Below the pieces are notes generated by a model, which had not been told where the DNA came from, did no database searches, and worked only from the letters and a program-made list of their open reading frames with translations. DNA of 64,000 nt from Bradyrhizobium sp. Ce-3 (GTDB lineage: Bacteria > Pseudomonadota > Alphaproteobacteria > Rhizobiales > Xanthobacteraceae): contig NZ_BQUV01000004.1 of the NCBI RefSeq assembly GCF_022835695.1, positions 186,001 through 250,000 on the forward strand. The letters are read 5' to 3'. Both the position numbers and the translations under genes were made by a program. Shown here piece after piece: positions 18,576 to 27,314 of this stretch. The number at the start of each line of letters is the position of its first letter. Within the stretch, counting starts at the first letter, position 1.

Positions 18576-19526
18576 ATGATTACAGTCGAATCCGCGTTCA
18601 CGACGGAAATCGTGGAGAACGGCAATCTGCTGGTAGGCCCATGGCGCGGCCCGAAGCAGATGCTGCAGGCCCAGACCTACGATTCCCACGCGTCGATTCA
18701 CGACGATGCAACCGCGCAGAAGCTCGGCTTCCGCGGCGGCACGATCGAGGGACCGACCCATTTCAGCCAGTTCGCGCCGCTGTGCGAGCGGATCTGGGGC
18801 CGCGCCTGGTTCATGACCGGATGCCTGTCCGCGCATTACCGCAACCCGGTGTTTGAAGGCGAAGAGGTGCAGGCCCAGATGGAGAAGCCAAAACCGGGCC
18901 AGACCGTGTGCACGATCGGGATGATCAAGCGCGACGGCACCGAGATCCTGCGAGGCACTGCCTCGATCGACGGCGACGGTACCGAGACCGCACTCGCGCA
19001 CCGGCTCGGCGAATTGAAGCCGCTGGCCGATCCCGTGATCCTCGCCGACATCAAGGTCGGCATGAAGACGCCACGGCAGGCGATCAAAATGGATTTCGAC
19101 CGGAACATGGGCGATCTCTACCCGTTTTCGCTGACCGACAAGCTCAAGGTGATCACCGAGCCTTCGGATTATTATTCGCTGGAGCACAATCCCTGGGGCC
19201 GCGCCATCATCCCGATGGAGATGCTGAGCGTGCTGTTCCAGTACCGCGCGCGCGAAGATCGCCTGCCGGTTCGCGGCCCCGCCGTTGGGCTGTTCGCCGA
19301 CCAGGAAATCCGGCTTGTGCGCGGTCCGCTATTCCCCGGCGAGACCTATTGGGTCGAGCGCGAGGTCGTCGCGCTCTCCGGCAGCAAGCGCACCGAGAGC
19401 ATGTGGGTGCGCTCCACCGTGTTCGATGCCGACAACGCCGTGGTCGCCACCATGCTGCTGAACGGCGCCAGCATGAAGGACTCCTACGCCAACTACGAGC
19501 GCGAGCACAAAGCCCTCTACGGCTGA
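18576..19526 (+). CDS. Hotdog-fold MaoC/FAS1-type dehydratase-like protein
   Basis: A 316-residue protein with a hotdog-like N-terminal half. GFRGGTIEGPTHFSQF and AHYRNPVFEGEEVQ resemble the MaoC/FAS1 dehydratase domain that hydrates enoyl-CoA thioesters. The C-terminal half may be a second, diverged hotdog repeat. ATG 18576 is chosen because GGGAGA lies about 9 bases upstream; the in-frame extension back to 18453 is repetitive and lacks support. It is the first gene of a three-gene set with a CMD-like protein and an SDR. The set looks catabolic, but its substrate is not apparent. Confidence 0.72.
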   Translation: MITVESAFTTEIVENGNLLVGPWRGPKQMLQAQTYDSHASIHDDATAQKLGFRGGTIEGPTHFSQFAPLCERIWGRAWFMTGCLSAHYRNPVFEGEEVQAQMEKPKPGQTVCTIGMIKRDGTEILRGTASIDGDGTETALAHRLGELKPLADPVILADIKVGMKTPRQAIKMDFDRNMGDLYPFSLTDKLKVITEPSDYYSLEHNPWGRAIIPMEMLSVLFQYRAREDRLPVRGPAVGLFADQEIRLVRGPLFPGETYWVEREVVALSGSKRTESMWVRSTVFDADNAVVATMLLNGASMKDSYANYEREHKALYG

Positions 19527-19572
19527 AGTAACATCACCTCCTCTGCAAGCCGCCGCAACAAGGACAACAACA

Positions 19573-20127
19573 ATGGCCCGCCTGCCCTATCTCGAAGCCG
19601 ATCAAGTCGCCCCCGAATACCGCGACATGCTCAAGCGCAACACCAATCTGCACAAGCTCTTGGTGAACTCGCCGGACATGGCGCGCGCCTTCAACGGCAT
19701 CGGCGGCTACATCCGCTTCAAGAGCAAGCTCGATCCGCGGCTGCGCGAGCTTGCGATCCTGCAGGTCGGCTGGCTGGAGAAGTCGGAATACGAGTTCACC
19801 CACCATGTGAAGATCGGCAGGGAATTCGGCGTCACCGACGAGGACATCAAGGGCCTGATCGCGGAGACCGACGACAGGCCCTCGAACCTCGAGCCGCTGA
19901 CGAAGGCGATCCTGAGGGGTGCCCGCGAGATGGTGCGCGAGCTTGCGATGCGGGAGGAGACCTTCGCCGAGATCAAGCGAGAGCTGTCCGACGAGCACAT
20001 GACCGATCTGGTGCTGACGATCGCATTCTATTGCGCCGTGGTACGCGTGCTGGCCACCATGCAGATCGACAACGAGCCGACCTACAAAGAGGTACTGCAG
20101 CAGTACCCGCTCCAGGGAGTGAAGTGA
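19573..20127 (+). CDS. Carboxymuconolactone decarboxylase (CMD) family protein
   Basis: A 184-residue all-helical CMD-family protein. The core LRELAILQVGWLEKSEYEFTHH (about residues 60-80, quoted in part) aligns with the active-site helix of AhpD/PcaC relatives but has no CxxC pair, so AhpD-like peroxidase activity is not expected. The His pair remains, as in decarboxylase-like members. It starts 46 bases after the hotdog gene, and its stop is one base before the SDR start, so translation is probably coupled. Its role in the three-gene set may be a decarboxylation or isomerisation step. Confidence 0.85.
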   Translation: MARLPYLEADQVAPEYRDMLKRNTNLHKLLVNSPDMARAFNGIGGYIRFKSKLDPRLRELAILQVGWLEKSEYEFTHHVKIGREFGVTDEDIKGLIAETDDRPSNLEPLTKAILRGAREMVRELAMREETFAEIKRELSDEHMTDLVLTIAFYCAVVRVLATMQIDNEPTYKEVLQQYPLQGVK

Positions 20128-20128
20128 G

Positions 20129-20929
20129 ATGCGCCTTAAAGATCGCGTCGCCATCGTCGTCGGCGCCGGCCAGAGCCCCGGCGAGGGCATCGGCAACGGC
20201 CGCGCCACCGCGCTGACCTTCGGGCGCGAAGGCGCTAAAGTGCTGTGCGTCGACCACAACCTGGCATCGGCGCAGGAGACCGTCGACCTGATCGCGGCCA
20301 AGGGCGGCACCGCCGTCGCCTGCAAGGCCGACGTCACCAAGAATACCGACATCAAGACGATGGTGGCGGATGCGCACGACCGCTGGGGCAGCGTCGATAT
20401 CCTGCACAACAACGTCGGCGTCAGCCTCTCCGGCGGCGACGCCGAGCTGCTCGACATATCGGAGGAGGCATTCGACCGCTGCGTGGCGATCAACCTGAAG
20501 AGCTGCATCCTCGCCGCCAAGCACGTCATTCCGATCATGCGCCAGCAGCAGCGCGGCTCGATCATCAACATCTCGTCGATGGCCGCGATCACGACCTATC
20601 CCTACGTCGCCTACAAGGCGACCAAGTCGGCGATGATCGCCTTCACCGAACAGCTCGCCTACCAGAATGCGCAATACGGCATTCGCGCAAACGTGATCCT
20701 GCCGGGATTGATGAACACGCCGATGGCAGTCGACACCCGCGCCCGCGAATTCAAGAAGAGCCGCGCCGAGGTCGAGGCCGAGCGTGACAGCAAGGTGCCG
20801 CTGCGTCACAAGATGGGCACCGGCTGGGATGTCGCCAATGCCGCGCTGTTTCTCGCCTCCGACGAGGCCAATTTCATCACCGGCGTGACGCTGCCGGTCG
20901 ATGGCGGCGCAAGTGTGCGGCGCGGTTAA
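20129..20929 (+). CDS. Short-chain dehydrogenase/reductase
   Basis: A 266-residue SDR. The nucleotide-binding loop is VGAGQSPGEGIGNGRA, a longer variant of TGxxxGxG. NNVG follows, then the catalytic Ser in NISSMAA and YxxxK in VAYKATKSA. The C-terminal substrate-loop region ends with TLPVDGGAS. It oxidises or reduces a hydroxyl/keto group with NAD(P). It overlaps translationally with the CMD-like gene, whose 3' end carries the ribosome-binding GGGAGTGAAG. The widened glycine loop is typical of a subset of classical SDRs. Confidence 0.88.
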   Translation: MRLKDRVAIVVGAGQSPGEGIGNGRATALTFGREGAKVLCVDHNLASAQETVDLIAAKGGTAVACKADVTKNTDIKTMVADAHDRWGSVDILHNNVGVSLSGGDAELLDISEEAFDRCVAINLKSCILAAKHVIPIMRQQQRGSIINISSMAAITTYPYVAYKATKSAMIAFTEQLAYQNAQYGIRANVILPGLMNTPMAVDTRAREFKKSRAEVEAERDSKVPLRHKMGTGWDVANAALFLASDEANFITGVTLPVDGGASVRRG

Positions 20930-20977
20930 CCCAAGCGGTTAATCTTTGTGACGATGTGCGGTTAATCACTGTGACGA
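20922..20977. repeat. Direct repeats of gcggttaa after the SDR gene
   Basis: GCGGTTAA occurs at 20922, 20935 and 20958. The last two belong to a 20-base unit (gcggttaatc then tgtgacga) repeated with two mismatches at 23-base spacing. The first copy contains the SDR stop codon. The motif tgtgacga recurs at about 21036. No gene is seen in 20930-21145. Confidence 0.6.
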
Positions 20978-21145
20978 CATCACGCGTCAATGCGCCGCAA
21001 TGATTCGAAAAAATTGAAGCATTCCAATGACACGGCGATGTGACGACGCGTCCACATAAATCGAAATCCTGACTCGTTGTGGTCGCACGAAATTCATCTG
21101 CGCTCTGTATCTCGCACGCCAAGAACTTCTGGAGTGCCTGGAGCA

Positions 21146-21364
21146 ATGAGCGAAGAATTCGAACTCAGACCCGATCAGTGGGATGCGCTGAAAGCGCTGC
21201 GGGCTCCCGCAGCAAACCCGTCACGGCTGAACCGGTTCGCCGTCGAAAGCCTGATCACGCTCGGCTATGTTGCGCTGCGAGGAGACTCGTTCGAGCTGAC
21301 GCCCGCGGGCCGCAAGGTGCTGGTCCGCGGTTCGTCACTCCTGCTGCTCGATATCGCAGCCTGA
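21146..21364 (+). CDS. Small hypothetical protein, winged-helix-like
   Basis: A 72-residue protein with the pattern of a short winged helix: a helix around RPDQWDALKAL, a second around SRLNRFAVESLITLGYVAL, and a wing with ELTPAGRKVLV. This resembles the small PadR/MarR-like or 'transcriptional regulator-like' proteins of rhizobia. DNA binding is inference. ATG 21146 is preferred over an upstream in-frame ATG at 21077 because the protein proper begins there and GGAG lies just before it. It is isolated between the SDR and the RND pump, transcribed toward the latter. Confidence 0.6.
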   Translation: MSEEFELRPDQWDALKALRAPAANPSRLNRFAVESLITLGYVALRGDSFELTPAGRKVLVRGSSLLLLDIAA

Positions 21365-21390
21365 TCGGTTCAAAGCTGACATCAAGCTTA

Positions 21391-21415
21391 CACACGCGGC
21401 ATCATGCCGCGTGTG
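21391..21415. terminator. Hairpin overlapping the 3' end of the RND pump gene
   Basis: A perfect 10-bp stem, cacacgcggc / gccgcgtgtg, with loop atcat. The TGA stop of the minus-strand pump gene lies in the loop region, so the last codons form one arm. It separates two convergent genes. No T-run follows on either strand. Confidence 0.6.
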
Positions 21416-24400
21416 CCTTTCCAGGGATGGTCGCCTCGCCGTGCTGCGTCAGCGGCTTCATCCCGGTGACGGTGCGCAGCAGCACATAGAACACCGGCGT
21501 CAGGAACAGGCCGAACACCGTGACGCCGATCATGCCGGAGAACACCGCGACGCCCATCGCGCGCCGCATCTCCGAGCCCGCACCGGTCGACAGCACCAAC
21601 GGCAGCACGCCCATGATGAACGCCATCGACGTCATCAGGATCGGCCGCAGCCGCAGACGGCTCGCCTCGATGGCGGCGCGGATCGGTGAGCGCCCGGCGA
21701 ATTCGAGCTCGCGCGCGAATTCGACGATCAGGATGGCGTTCTTGGCCGACAATCCGACCAGCACGATCAGGCCGATCTGGGTGAAGACGTTGTTGTCGCC
21801 CTTCGACAGCCAGACCCCGAACATCGCCGCCAACAGCCCCATCGGCACGATCATGATGATCGAGAGCGGCAGCGCCAGGCTCTCATAGAGCGCGGCGAGC
21901 ACCAGGAACACCAAGAGGATCGCCAGCGGGAACACCCAGATTCCCGAATTGCCGGCGATGAACTCCTGATAGGTCAGGTCGGTCCATTCGAAGGCAAAGC
22001 CCGGCGGCAGGGTTTCGGCTGCGATCCGCGTCGCCGCCTCCTGGGCCTGGCCGGAGGAGTAGCCCGGTGCCGCAGCGGCGTTGATGTCCGACGACAGGAA
22101 GCCGTTGTAGCGGATCGCACGCTCCGGACCCGCGCTCTGGCGGACCTTCAGCAGTGCCGACAGCGGCACCATGTCACCCGACGACGAACGCACCTTGAGC
22201 TGCCTGATGTCGTCGGCACGAGCACGGAACGGCGCGTCGGCCTGCACGTAGACCGAATAGGTACGGCCGAATTTGTTGAAGTCGTTGACGTAGTAGGAGC
22301 CGAGATAGATCTGCAGCGTGTTGAAGACCTCCGTCACCGGCACACCGAGTTGCAACGCCTTGGTGCGGTCGATGTCGGCGAACAGCTGCGGCACGTTGAC
22401 CTGGAAGCTCGAGAACGCACCAGCGATCTCCGGCGCCTTCTGGAGCGCGCCCATGAACGCCTTGGTGGCGTCGTTCAGCGCCTCATAGCCGAGGCCGGCG
22501 CGGTCCTCGATCTGCAGCTTGAAGCCGCCGATGGTGCCGAGGCCATTGACCGGCGGTGGCGGGAACATGGCGATGAAGGCATCCTGGATTCCGGCATATT
22601 TCTTGTTCAGCGCCATCGCGATCGCAGGTCCCGAGAGCGACGGATCCTTGCGCTCGTCGAACGGCTTCAAGGTCGAGAACACGATGCCGGCGTTGGAGGA
22701 ATTGGTGAAGCCGGAGATCGACAGGCCGGGGAATGCCACCGAGCTCTCGACACCGGGCTGGGTCAGCGCGATGTCGCTCATCTTGCGGATCACTTCCTCG
22801 GTGCGGTCGAGCGTGGCGCCGTCGGGCAACCGCGCAAAGCCGACCAGATACTGCTTGTCCTGACCCGGCACGAACCCGCTCGGCACCTGCTTGAACAGCA
22901 CGCCGGTCAGGCCGATCAGCAGCACGTAGAGGCCGATCACCACGGCCTTGCCGTAGATCACCTTGGTGACGGTGCGGCCGTAGTTCTCCGAGGACCTGGT
23001 GAAGACCTTGTTGAAGCCGCGGAAGAACCAGCCCAGCGACCTCTCCATGATCCGGGTCAGCCAATCCTTCGGCTCGTGATGGCCCTTCAGGAGCAGCGCC
23101 GACAGCGCCGGCGACAGCGTCAGCGAGTTGATCGCCGAGATCACGGTCGAGATCGCGATCGTCAGCGCGAACTGCTTGTAGAACTGGCCGGTGAGGCCGG
23201 AGATGAAGGCCAGCGGCACGAACACCGCGATCAGGACCAGCGCGATCGCGATGATCGGGCCCGACACTTCGCGCATCGCCTGGTTGGTGGCGTCGCGCGG
23301 CGACAGGCCGGATTCGATGTTGCGCTCGACGTTCTCGACCACGACGATGGCGTCGTCGACCACGATGCCGATCGCGAGCACCAGGCCGAACAGGCTGAGC
23401 GCGTTGATCGAGAAGCCGAACAAATGCATCACCGCGAAGGTGCCGACAATCGACACCGGAACCGCGATCAAGGGAATGATCGAGGCACGCCAGGTCTGCA
23501 GGAACAGGATCACGACCAGCACAACGAGCGCGATCGCCTCGAGCAGCGTGTGGATCACGGCTTCGATCGAGGAACGCACGAACTGCGTCGGATCATAGAC
23601 GATCTGGTAGGACACGCCTTCGGGCATGTTCTTCTTGATCTCGGCCATCGTCGCGCGGACGTGGTCGGAAATCTCCAGCGCATTCGATCCCGGCGCCTGG
23701 AAGATCGGGATCGCGACCGCCTGCTTGTTGTCGAGCAGCGAGCGCAGGCCGTATTCGGAGGCGCCGAGCTCGATCCGGGCGACGTCGCGCAGCCGCACCA
23801 CTTCGCCGGCTGCGCCGGTTTTGACCACGATGTCGCCGAACTGCTCCTCGGTCGACAGCCGTCCCTCGGCGTTGACGGAAAGCTGGAGGTCGAGACCCTT
23901 GACGCTGGGCGACGAACCGACCACGCCGGCGGCGGCCTCGACGTTCTGCGCCTGGATCGCGCGCACCACGTCGCTCGCGGTCAGCGCATGCTCGGCGGCC
24001 TTCTGCGGATCGACCCAGACCCGCATCGAGTAGTCGCCGGCGCCGTAGAGCTGGACGTCGCCGACGCCGTCGATCCGCGCCAGCCGGTCCTTGACGTTGA
24101 GCACCGCGTAGTTGCGCAGATACGTCATGTCGTAGCGGTTATTCGGCGACAGCAGATGCACGACCATGGTGAGGTCGGGCGAGCTCTTCTTGGTGATGAT
24201 GCCGAGCTGGCGCACCACGGCCGGCAGGCGCGGCTCGGCCTGCTGCACCCGGTTCTGCACCAGCTGGGTCGCCTTGTCGGGGTCGGTGCCGAGCCGGAAC
24301 GTCACCGTCAGCGTCATCGCGCCGTCGGTGGTCGCCTGGCTCGACATATAGAGCATGCCCTCGACGCCGTTGATCTGCTCCTCGATCGGCGTTGCCACCG

Positions 24401-24584
24401 TTTCGGCGATCACCTTCGGATTGGCGCCTGGATAGGTCGCGCGCACCACGACCGACGGCGGCACCACGTCAGGGTATTCCGAGATCGGCATCGCCAGCAG
24501 CGAGATCAGGCCGGCCAGGAAGATCAGGATCGATAGCACGCCGGCGAAGATCGGCCGGTCGATAAAGAATTTGGAGAGATTCAT
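21402..24584 (-). CDS. RND multidrug efflux transporter, inner-membrane pump (AcrB/HAE1 family)
   Basis: A 1060-residue proton-driven efflux pump with the classic duplicated layout: one membrane segment, a large periplasmic loop, six segments, then a repeat. The N-terminus SKFFIDRPIFAGVLSI and the TM4 motif GIVVDDAIVVVENVERN, with its adjacent proton-relay aspartates, are intact. Length matches AcrB/MexB. It exports drugs or other amphiphiles from the inner membrane or periplasm through an adaptor and an outer-membrane channel. It lies 23 bases after the adaptor gene. No channel gene is in the operon, so a TolC-like protein must be encoded elsewhere. Regulation is probably by the divergent TetR protein. 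Confidence 0.95.
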   Translation of the reverse strand: MNLSKFFIDRPIFAGVLSILIFLAGLISLLAMPISEYPDVVPPSVVVRATYPGANPKVIAETVATPIEEQINGVEGMLYMSSQATTDGAMTLTVTFRLGTDPDKATQLVQNRVQQAEPRLPAVVRQLGIITKKSSPDLTMVVHLLSPNNRYDMTYLRNYAVLNVKDRLARIDGVGDVQLYGAGDYSMRVWVDPQKAAEHALTASDVVRAIQAQNVEAAAGVVGSSPSVKGLDLQLSVNAEGRLSTEEQFGDIVVKTGAAGEVVRLRDVARIELGASEYGLRSLLDNKQAVAIPIFQAPGSNALEISDHVRATMAEIKKNMPEGVSYQIVYDPTQFVRSSIEAVIHTLLEAIALVVLVVILFLQTWRASIIPLIAVPVSIVGTFAVMHLFGFSINALSLFGLVLAIGIVVDDAIVVVENVERNIESGLSPRDATNQAMREVSGPIIAIALVLIAVFVPLAFISGLTGQFYKQFALTIAISTVISAINSLTLSPALSALLLKGHHEPKDWLTRIMERSLGWFFRGFNKVFTRSSENYGRTVTKVIYGKAVVIGLYVLLIGLTGVLFKQVPSGFVPGQDKQYLVGFARLPDGATLDRTEEVIRKMSDIALTQPGVESSVAFPGLSISGFTNSSNAGIVFSTLKPFDERKDPSLSGPAIAMALNKKYAGIQDAFIAMFPPPPVNGLGTIGGFKLQIEDRAGLGYEALNDATKAFMGALQKAPEIAGAFSSFQVNVPQLFADIDRTKALQLGVPVTEVFNTLQIYLGSYYVNDFNKFGRTYSVYVQADAPFRARADDIRQLKVRSSSGDMVPLSALLKVRQSAGPERAIRYNGFLSSDINAAAAPGYSSGQAQEAATRIAAETLPPGFAFEWTDLTYQEFIAGNSGIWVFPLAILLVFLVLAALYESLALPLSIIMIVPMGLLAAMFGVWLSKGDNNVFTQIGLIVLVGLSAKNAILIVEFARELEFAGRSPIRAAIEASRLRLRPILMTSMAFIMGVLPLVLSTGAGSEMRRAMGVAVFSGMIGVTVFGLFLTPVFYVLLRTVTGMKPLTQHGEATIPGKAHAA

Positions 24585-24607
24585 GGCTCCGCCCCCGCGC
24601 GCAGCGC

Positions 24608-25852
24608 CTAGCGCTGCACGACGTGCTGGTTGGTTTCAGTGGATGCCTGCTGCATGCCGCGCGCGCCCATCTCGGCGACTTCCATCTTCAGAAGGGCGCC
24701 GGGCCGCACGCGCTGCAGGCCGTTGACGACGATACGGTCGCCGGACTTCAGGCCGGCGGTGACGATCCGCAGGCCGTCGACCGCACCGCCAAGCGTGACG
24801 GAACGATAGACGGCGCGGCTGTCGTCGCCGACCAGCATGACGAACTTCTTGTCCTGGTCGGTGCCGACGGCGCGCTCGTCGATCAGCACCATTGTCTGCT
24901 GCTTGGGCTGGCCCATGCGCACGCGGGCGAACTGTCCCGGGATCAACCGGCCGTCGTCGTTCTGGAACACGGCGCGGACCCGGATGGTGCCGCTCTGCCC
25001 GTTGACCTGGTTGTCGATCAGCTGGATGTGCCCCTTGGCGCTGAGGCCGCCCGAGGTCACCATGTCGACCGGGATCTGATCGAGATTGCCGCGCTTGCCG
25101 GAGGCATCCGCGATCGAATTAAGCGCCCGCAGCACGACTTCCTCGTCGGCATCGAAGCTCGCATAGATCGGATTGACCGAAACCAGCGAGGTCAGGACCG
25201 GCGAAGACGTCCCCGCCGCGACCAGATTGCCGACGGTCACCTCGATCCTGCCGACCCGGCCGTCGACCGGTGCGCGGACCTCGGTGTAGTCGAGATTGAG
25301 CTTTGCGGTCTGCAGCGCGGCTTCGGCGGCCTTGACGTTGGCGACCGCCTCGCGATTGGCGTTGTCGCGCTGGTCGAAATCGCGCTTGGTGACGATGTTG
25401 TTGCCGACCAGCTGTGCGCCGCGCTCGACTTCACTCGTGGTGAACACCACACGGGCCTTGGCGGCCTCGAGCTGGGCCTGGGCGCGGTCGACCTCGGCCG
25501 CGTAAGGTGCCGGGTCGATCTTGAACAGGATGTCGCCGGACTTCACCAGCGCGCCCTCGGTGAAATTGGTCGACAGGATCGCGCCGGCCACCCGCGGCCG
25601 CAGTTGGACCCGGTCGACGGCCTCGAGCCGCCCCGAGAAGTCATCGAACAGGGTGGTCGCGCGAGGCTGGATCACGGCGACGGTGACCGGCACCGCCGGT
25701 TCAGGGGCGGCGGCCGTGGCGGTCGCCTGGGCGGCATGGAAATAATGGCCGGTCGCGATCGAACCGGCCACCGCGAGGGCGCCAAGGATCACGACACCGC
25801 CGACGACGCGTCGGAAACGGCCGGAACGGGGATTTTGGGTTGACGGGGGCAT
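24608..25852 (-). CDS. RND efflux periplasmic adaptor (membrane fusion protein)
   Basis: A 414-residue adaptor that links the pump to an outer-membrane channel. It has an N-terminal membrane anchor or signal (VVGGVVILGALAVAGSIA, residues 17-34), then the split lipoyl domain (RPRVAGAILS and APVDGRVGRIEV) flanking a helical hairpin (about 105-170). A beta-barrel and membrane-proximal domain follow. There is no lipobox cysteine, so it is probably anchored by the uncleaved segment. It is the first gene of the operon. The TetR operator candidate lies 16 bases upstream of its ATG. Confidence 0.93.
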   Translation of the reverse strand: MPPSTQNPRSGRFRRVVGGVVILGALAVAGSIATGHYFHAAQATATAAAPEPAVPVTVAVIQPRATTLFDDFSGRLEAVDRVQLRPRVAGAILSTNFTEGALVKSGDILFKIDPAPYAAEVDRAQAQLEAAKARVVFTTSEVERGAQLVGNNIVTKRDFDQRDNANREAVANVKAAEAALQTAKLNLDYTEVRAPVDGRVGRIEVTVGNLVAAGTSSPVLTSLVSVNPIYASFDADEEVVLRALNSIADASGKRGNLDQIPVDMVTSGGLSAKGHIQLIDNQVNGQSGTIRVRAVFQNDDGRLIPGQFARVRMGQPKQQTMVLIDERAVGTDQDKKFVMLVGDDSRAVYRSVTLGGAVDGLRIVTAGLKSGDRIVVNGLQRVRPGALLKMEVAEMGARGMQQASTETNQHVVQR

Positions 25853-25867
25853 TCACGCGCTCCAGAT

Positions 25868-25889
25868 ATCTGTAGTGTTCGCTACAGAT
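25868..25889. promoter_or_regulatory. Candidate TetR operator
   Basis: Perfect 8-base arms, atctgtag and ctacagat, flank a 6-base spacer. The site is 16 bases upstream of the adaptor start and within the 204-base divergent region shared with the tetR gene. A weaker partial palindrome (gatac...gtatc) lies at about 25914-25927. Occupation would block pump expression. Confidence 0.7.
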
Positions 25890-26056
25890 GTGGAGCTGGA
25901 CGCCGGTTCGCAAGATACTTATGTATCGAGCACTATGAATTTATTATCTCATTCGTGGGGAAATGGGAAGACGCGCAAAAACATCACGTGCAACAAGAGG
26001 ATAAGCTAGGGACAATCCGGCACAGAAACGGCACCCGGCTTACGGAGTAACGAAAA

Positions 26057-26656
26057 ATGGGAATGGGACGCCCCCGCGCCTTCGACGCGGACGCCGCTTT
26101 GGAGCGGGCCATGGACGTGTTTTGGCGCCACGGCTACGAGGGCGCGACGATCGCGCAGCTCACCGAGGCGATGAGCATCAATCCGCCCAGCCTCTACGCC
26201 GCCTTCGGCAGCAAGGAAGGCCTGCTGAAGGCTGCGCTCGACCGTTACACCGAAAAGCGCGATGCCTGGATGGACAAGGTGCTCGATGCCCCGACCGCGC
26301 ACCAGGTGGCCGAACGATTTCTGATGGAGCATGCGGACGCCCAGACCGACCCCGCCAACCCACCCGGCTGCCTGCTGGTCCAGGGCGGCCTTGCCTGCGG
26401 TACCGGCTCGGAGAATGTTCCGTTTGAGCTGGCGGCGCGCCGCACCCGAACCGAGGATCAGTTGCGCGAACGGTTTGTCCGCGCCAAGGCCGAACGCGAC
26501 CTCGGCGACAGCGCCGATCCGGCAACGCTGGCGCGTTATCTCTCCGCGGTCACATCGGGCATGTGCGTGATGGCCTCCTCGGGCGCCGACCGCAACGCGC
26601 TGCGCGAGATCGCGGCGGTGTCGCTGAAGGCGTTTGCAGAGCAGGCGAAGGCCTGA
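26057..26656 (+). CDS. TetR/AcrR-family regulator of the RND pump
   Basis: A 199-residue regulator. The N-terminal HTH (ATIAQLTEAMSINPPSLYAAFGSKEGL, quoted in part: residues 31-55) is typical TetR. The C-terminal ligand domain (about 80-195) has a CLLVQGGLACG stretch with cysteines, as in the subgroup related to repressors of alkyl or electrophile-responsive pumps. It is divergent from the adaptor gene, the standard arrangement for a local repressor that is relieved by a pump substrate. The inducer is unknown. ATG 26057 has GGAG about 13 bases upstream; the ATG two codons later is also possible. Confidence 0.9.
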   Translation: MGMGRPRAFDADAALERAMDVFWRHGYEGATIAQLTEAMSINPPSLYAAFGSKEGLLKAALDRYTEKRDAWMDKVLDAPTAHQVAERFLMEHADAQTDPANPPGCLLVQGGLACGTGSENVPFELAARRTRTEDQLRERFVRAKAERDLGDSADPATLARYLSAVTSGMCVMASSGADRNALREIAAVSLKAFAEQAKA

Positions 26657-26668
26657 TCGGCCCCAACG

Positions 26669-27280
26669 TCACCACATCGTCTGTCGCGCGCGCTCCGGCC
26701 ATTCGCGATCGTATTTCTCGCCGCCGACGGTGTGCTCGCTCATCTCGGCGAGGATCTGGCCCGGCGTCGGCAACGCCCTCGGGTCGACCTGCTTGTCCGG
26801 ATTCCAGAGGTCGGAGCGTACGATCGCGCGGGCGCACTGGAAGTAGATCTCGTCAACGGTCATCACGATCACCGTGCGCGGGGCCTTGCCTTCCATCTTG
26901 AAGGAGGCCAGCAGCTCCGGCTCGGCCGAGACATGGGCGCGGCCGTTGACGCGGAGTGTGCTGCCCGAACCCGGGATCAGGAACAGCAGTCCGACGCGGG
27001 GATCGCGAACGATGTTGCGCAGCGAATCGCAGCGATTGTTGCCGCGGCGATCCGGCATCATCAGCGTCTTCGGATCATGGATTCGCACGAAGCCCGGCAG
27101 GTCGCCGCGCGGCGAGCAATCGAGCCCCTCGGGGCCTGAGGTCGCAAGCGACACGAATGGCGATTTCTCGATGAGCACACGATAGAGCGGCGTCACGTGA
27201 TCGGCGACCTTCACGGTCGACGCGTCGTTCGGGAAACCGTAGATCGCCTCAAGCTGCTCGATCGTCTCGATCACCGACAT
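26669..27280 (-). CDS. PPOX-type flavoprotein (MSMEG_1061-like FMN-binding family)
   Basis: A 203-residue split-barrel flavoprotein of the pyridoxamine-phosphate-oxidase fold. Typical pieces are PFVSLATSGPEGLDCSPRGD (FMN phosphate region, about 44-63), DRRGNNRCDSLRNI and RVGLLFLIPGSGSTLRVNG. These proteins bind FMN or F420/heme and often reduce small molecules; the substrate is unknown. ATG 27280 is chosen because AAGGAGAA lies just upstream. It starts 34 bases after phnN on the same strand, so it may be the last gene of the phosphonate operon. It converges tightly (12 bases) with the tetR gene. Confidence 0.85.
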   Translation of the reverse strand: MSVIETIEQLEAIYGFPNDASTVKVADHVTPLYRVLIEKSPFVSLATSGPEGLDCSPRGDLPGFVRIHDPKTLMMPDRRGNNRCDSLRNIVRDPRVGLLFLIPGSGSTLRVNGRAHVSAEPELLASFKMEGKAPRTVIVMTVDEIYFQCARAIVRSDLWNPDKQVDPRALPTPGQILAEMSEHTVGGEKYDREWPERARQTMW

Positions 27281-27314
27281 TCGTGCTGTTCTCCTTTGTG
27301 GCTGCTCGTTGTTG

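Noticed and set aside
22350-24536. Long plus-strand open frame opposite the RND pump gene
   Set aside because: The protein is Arg/Asp/His-rich with no recognisable motif. The minus strand encodes the intact RND pump.
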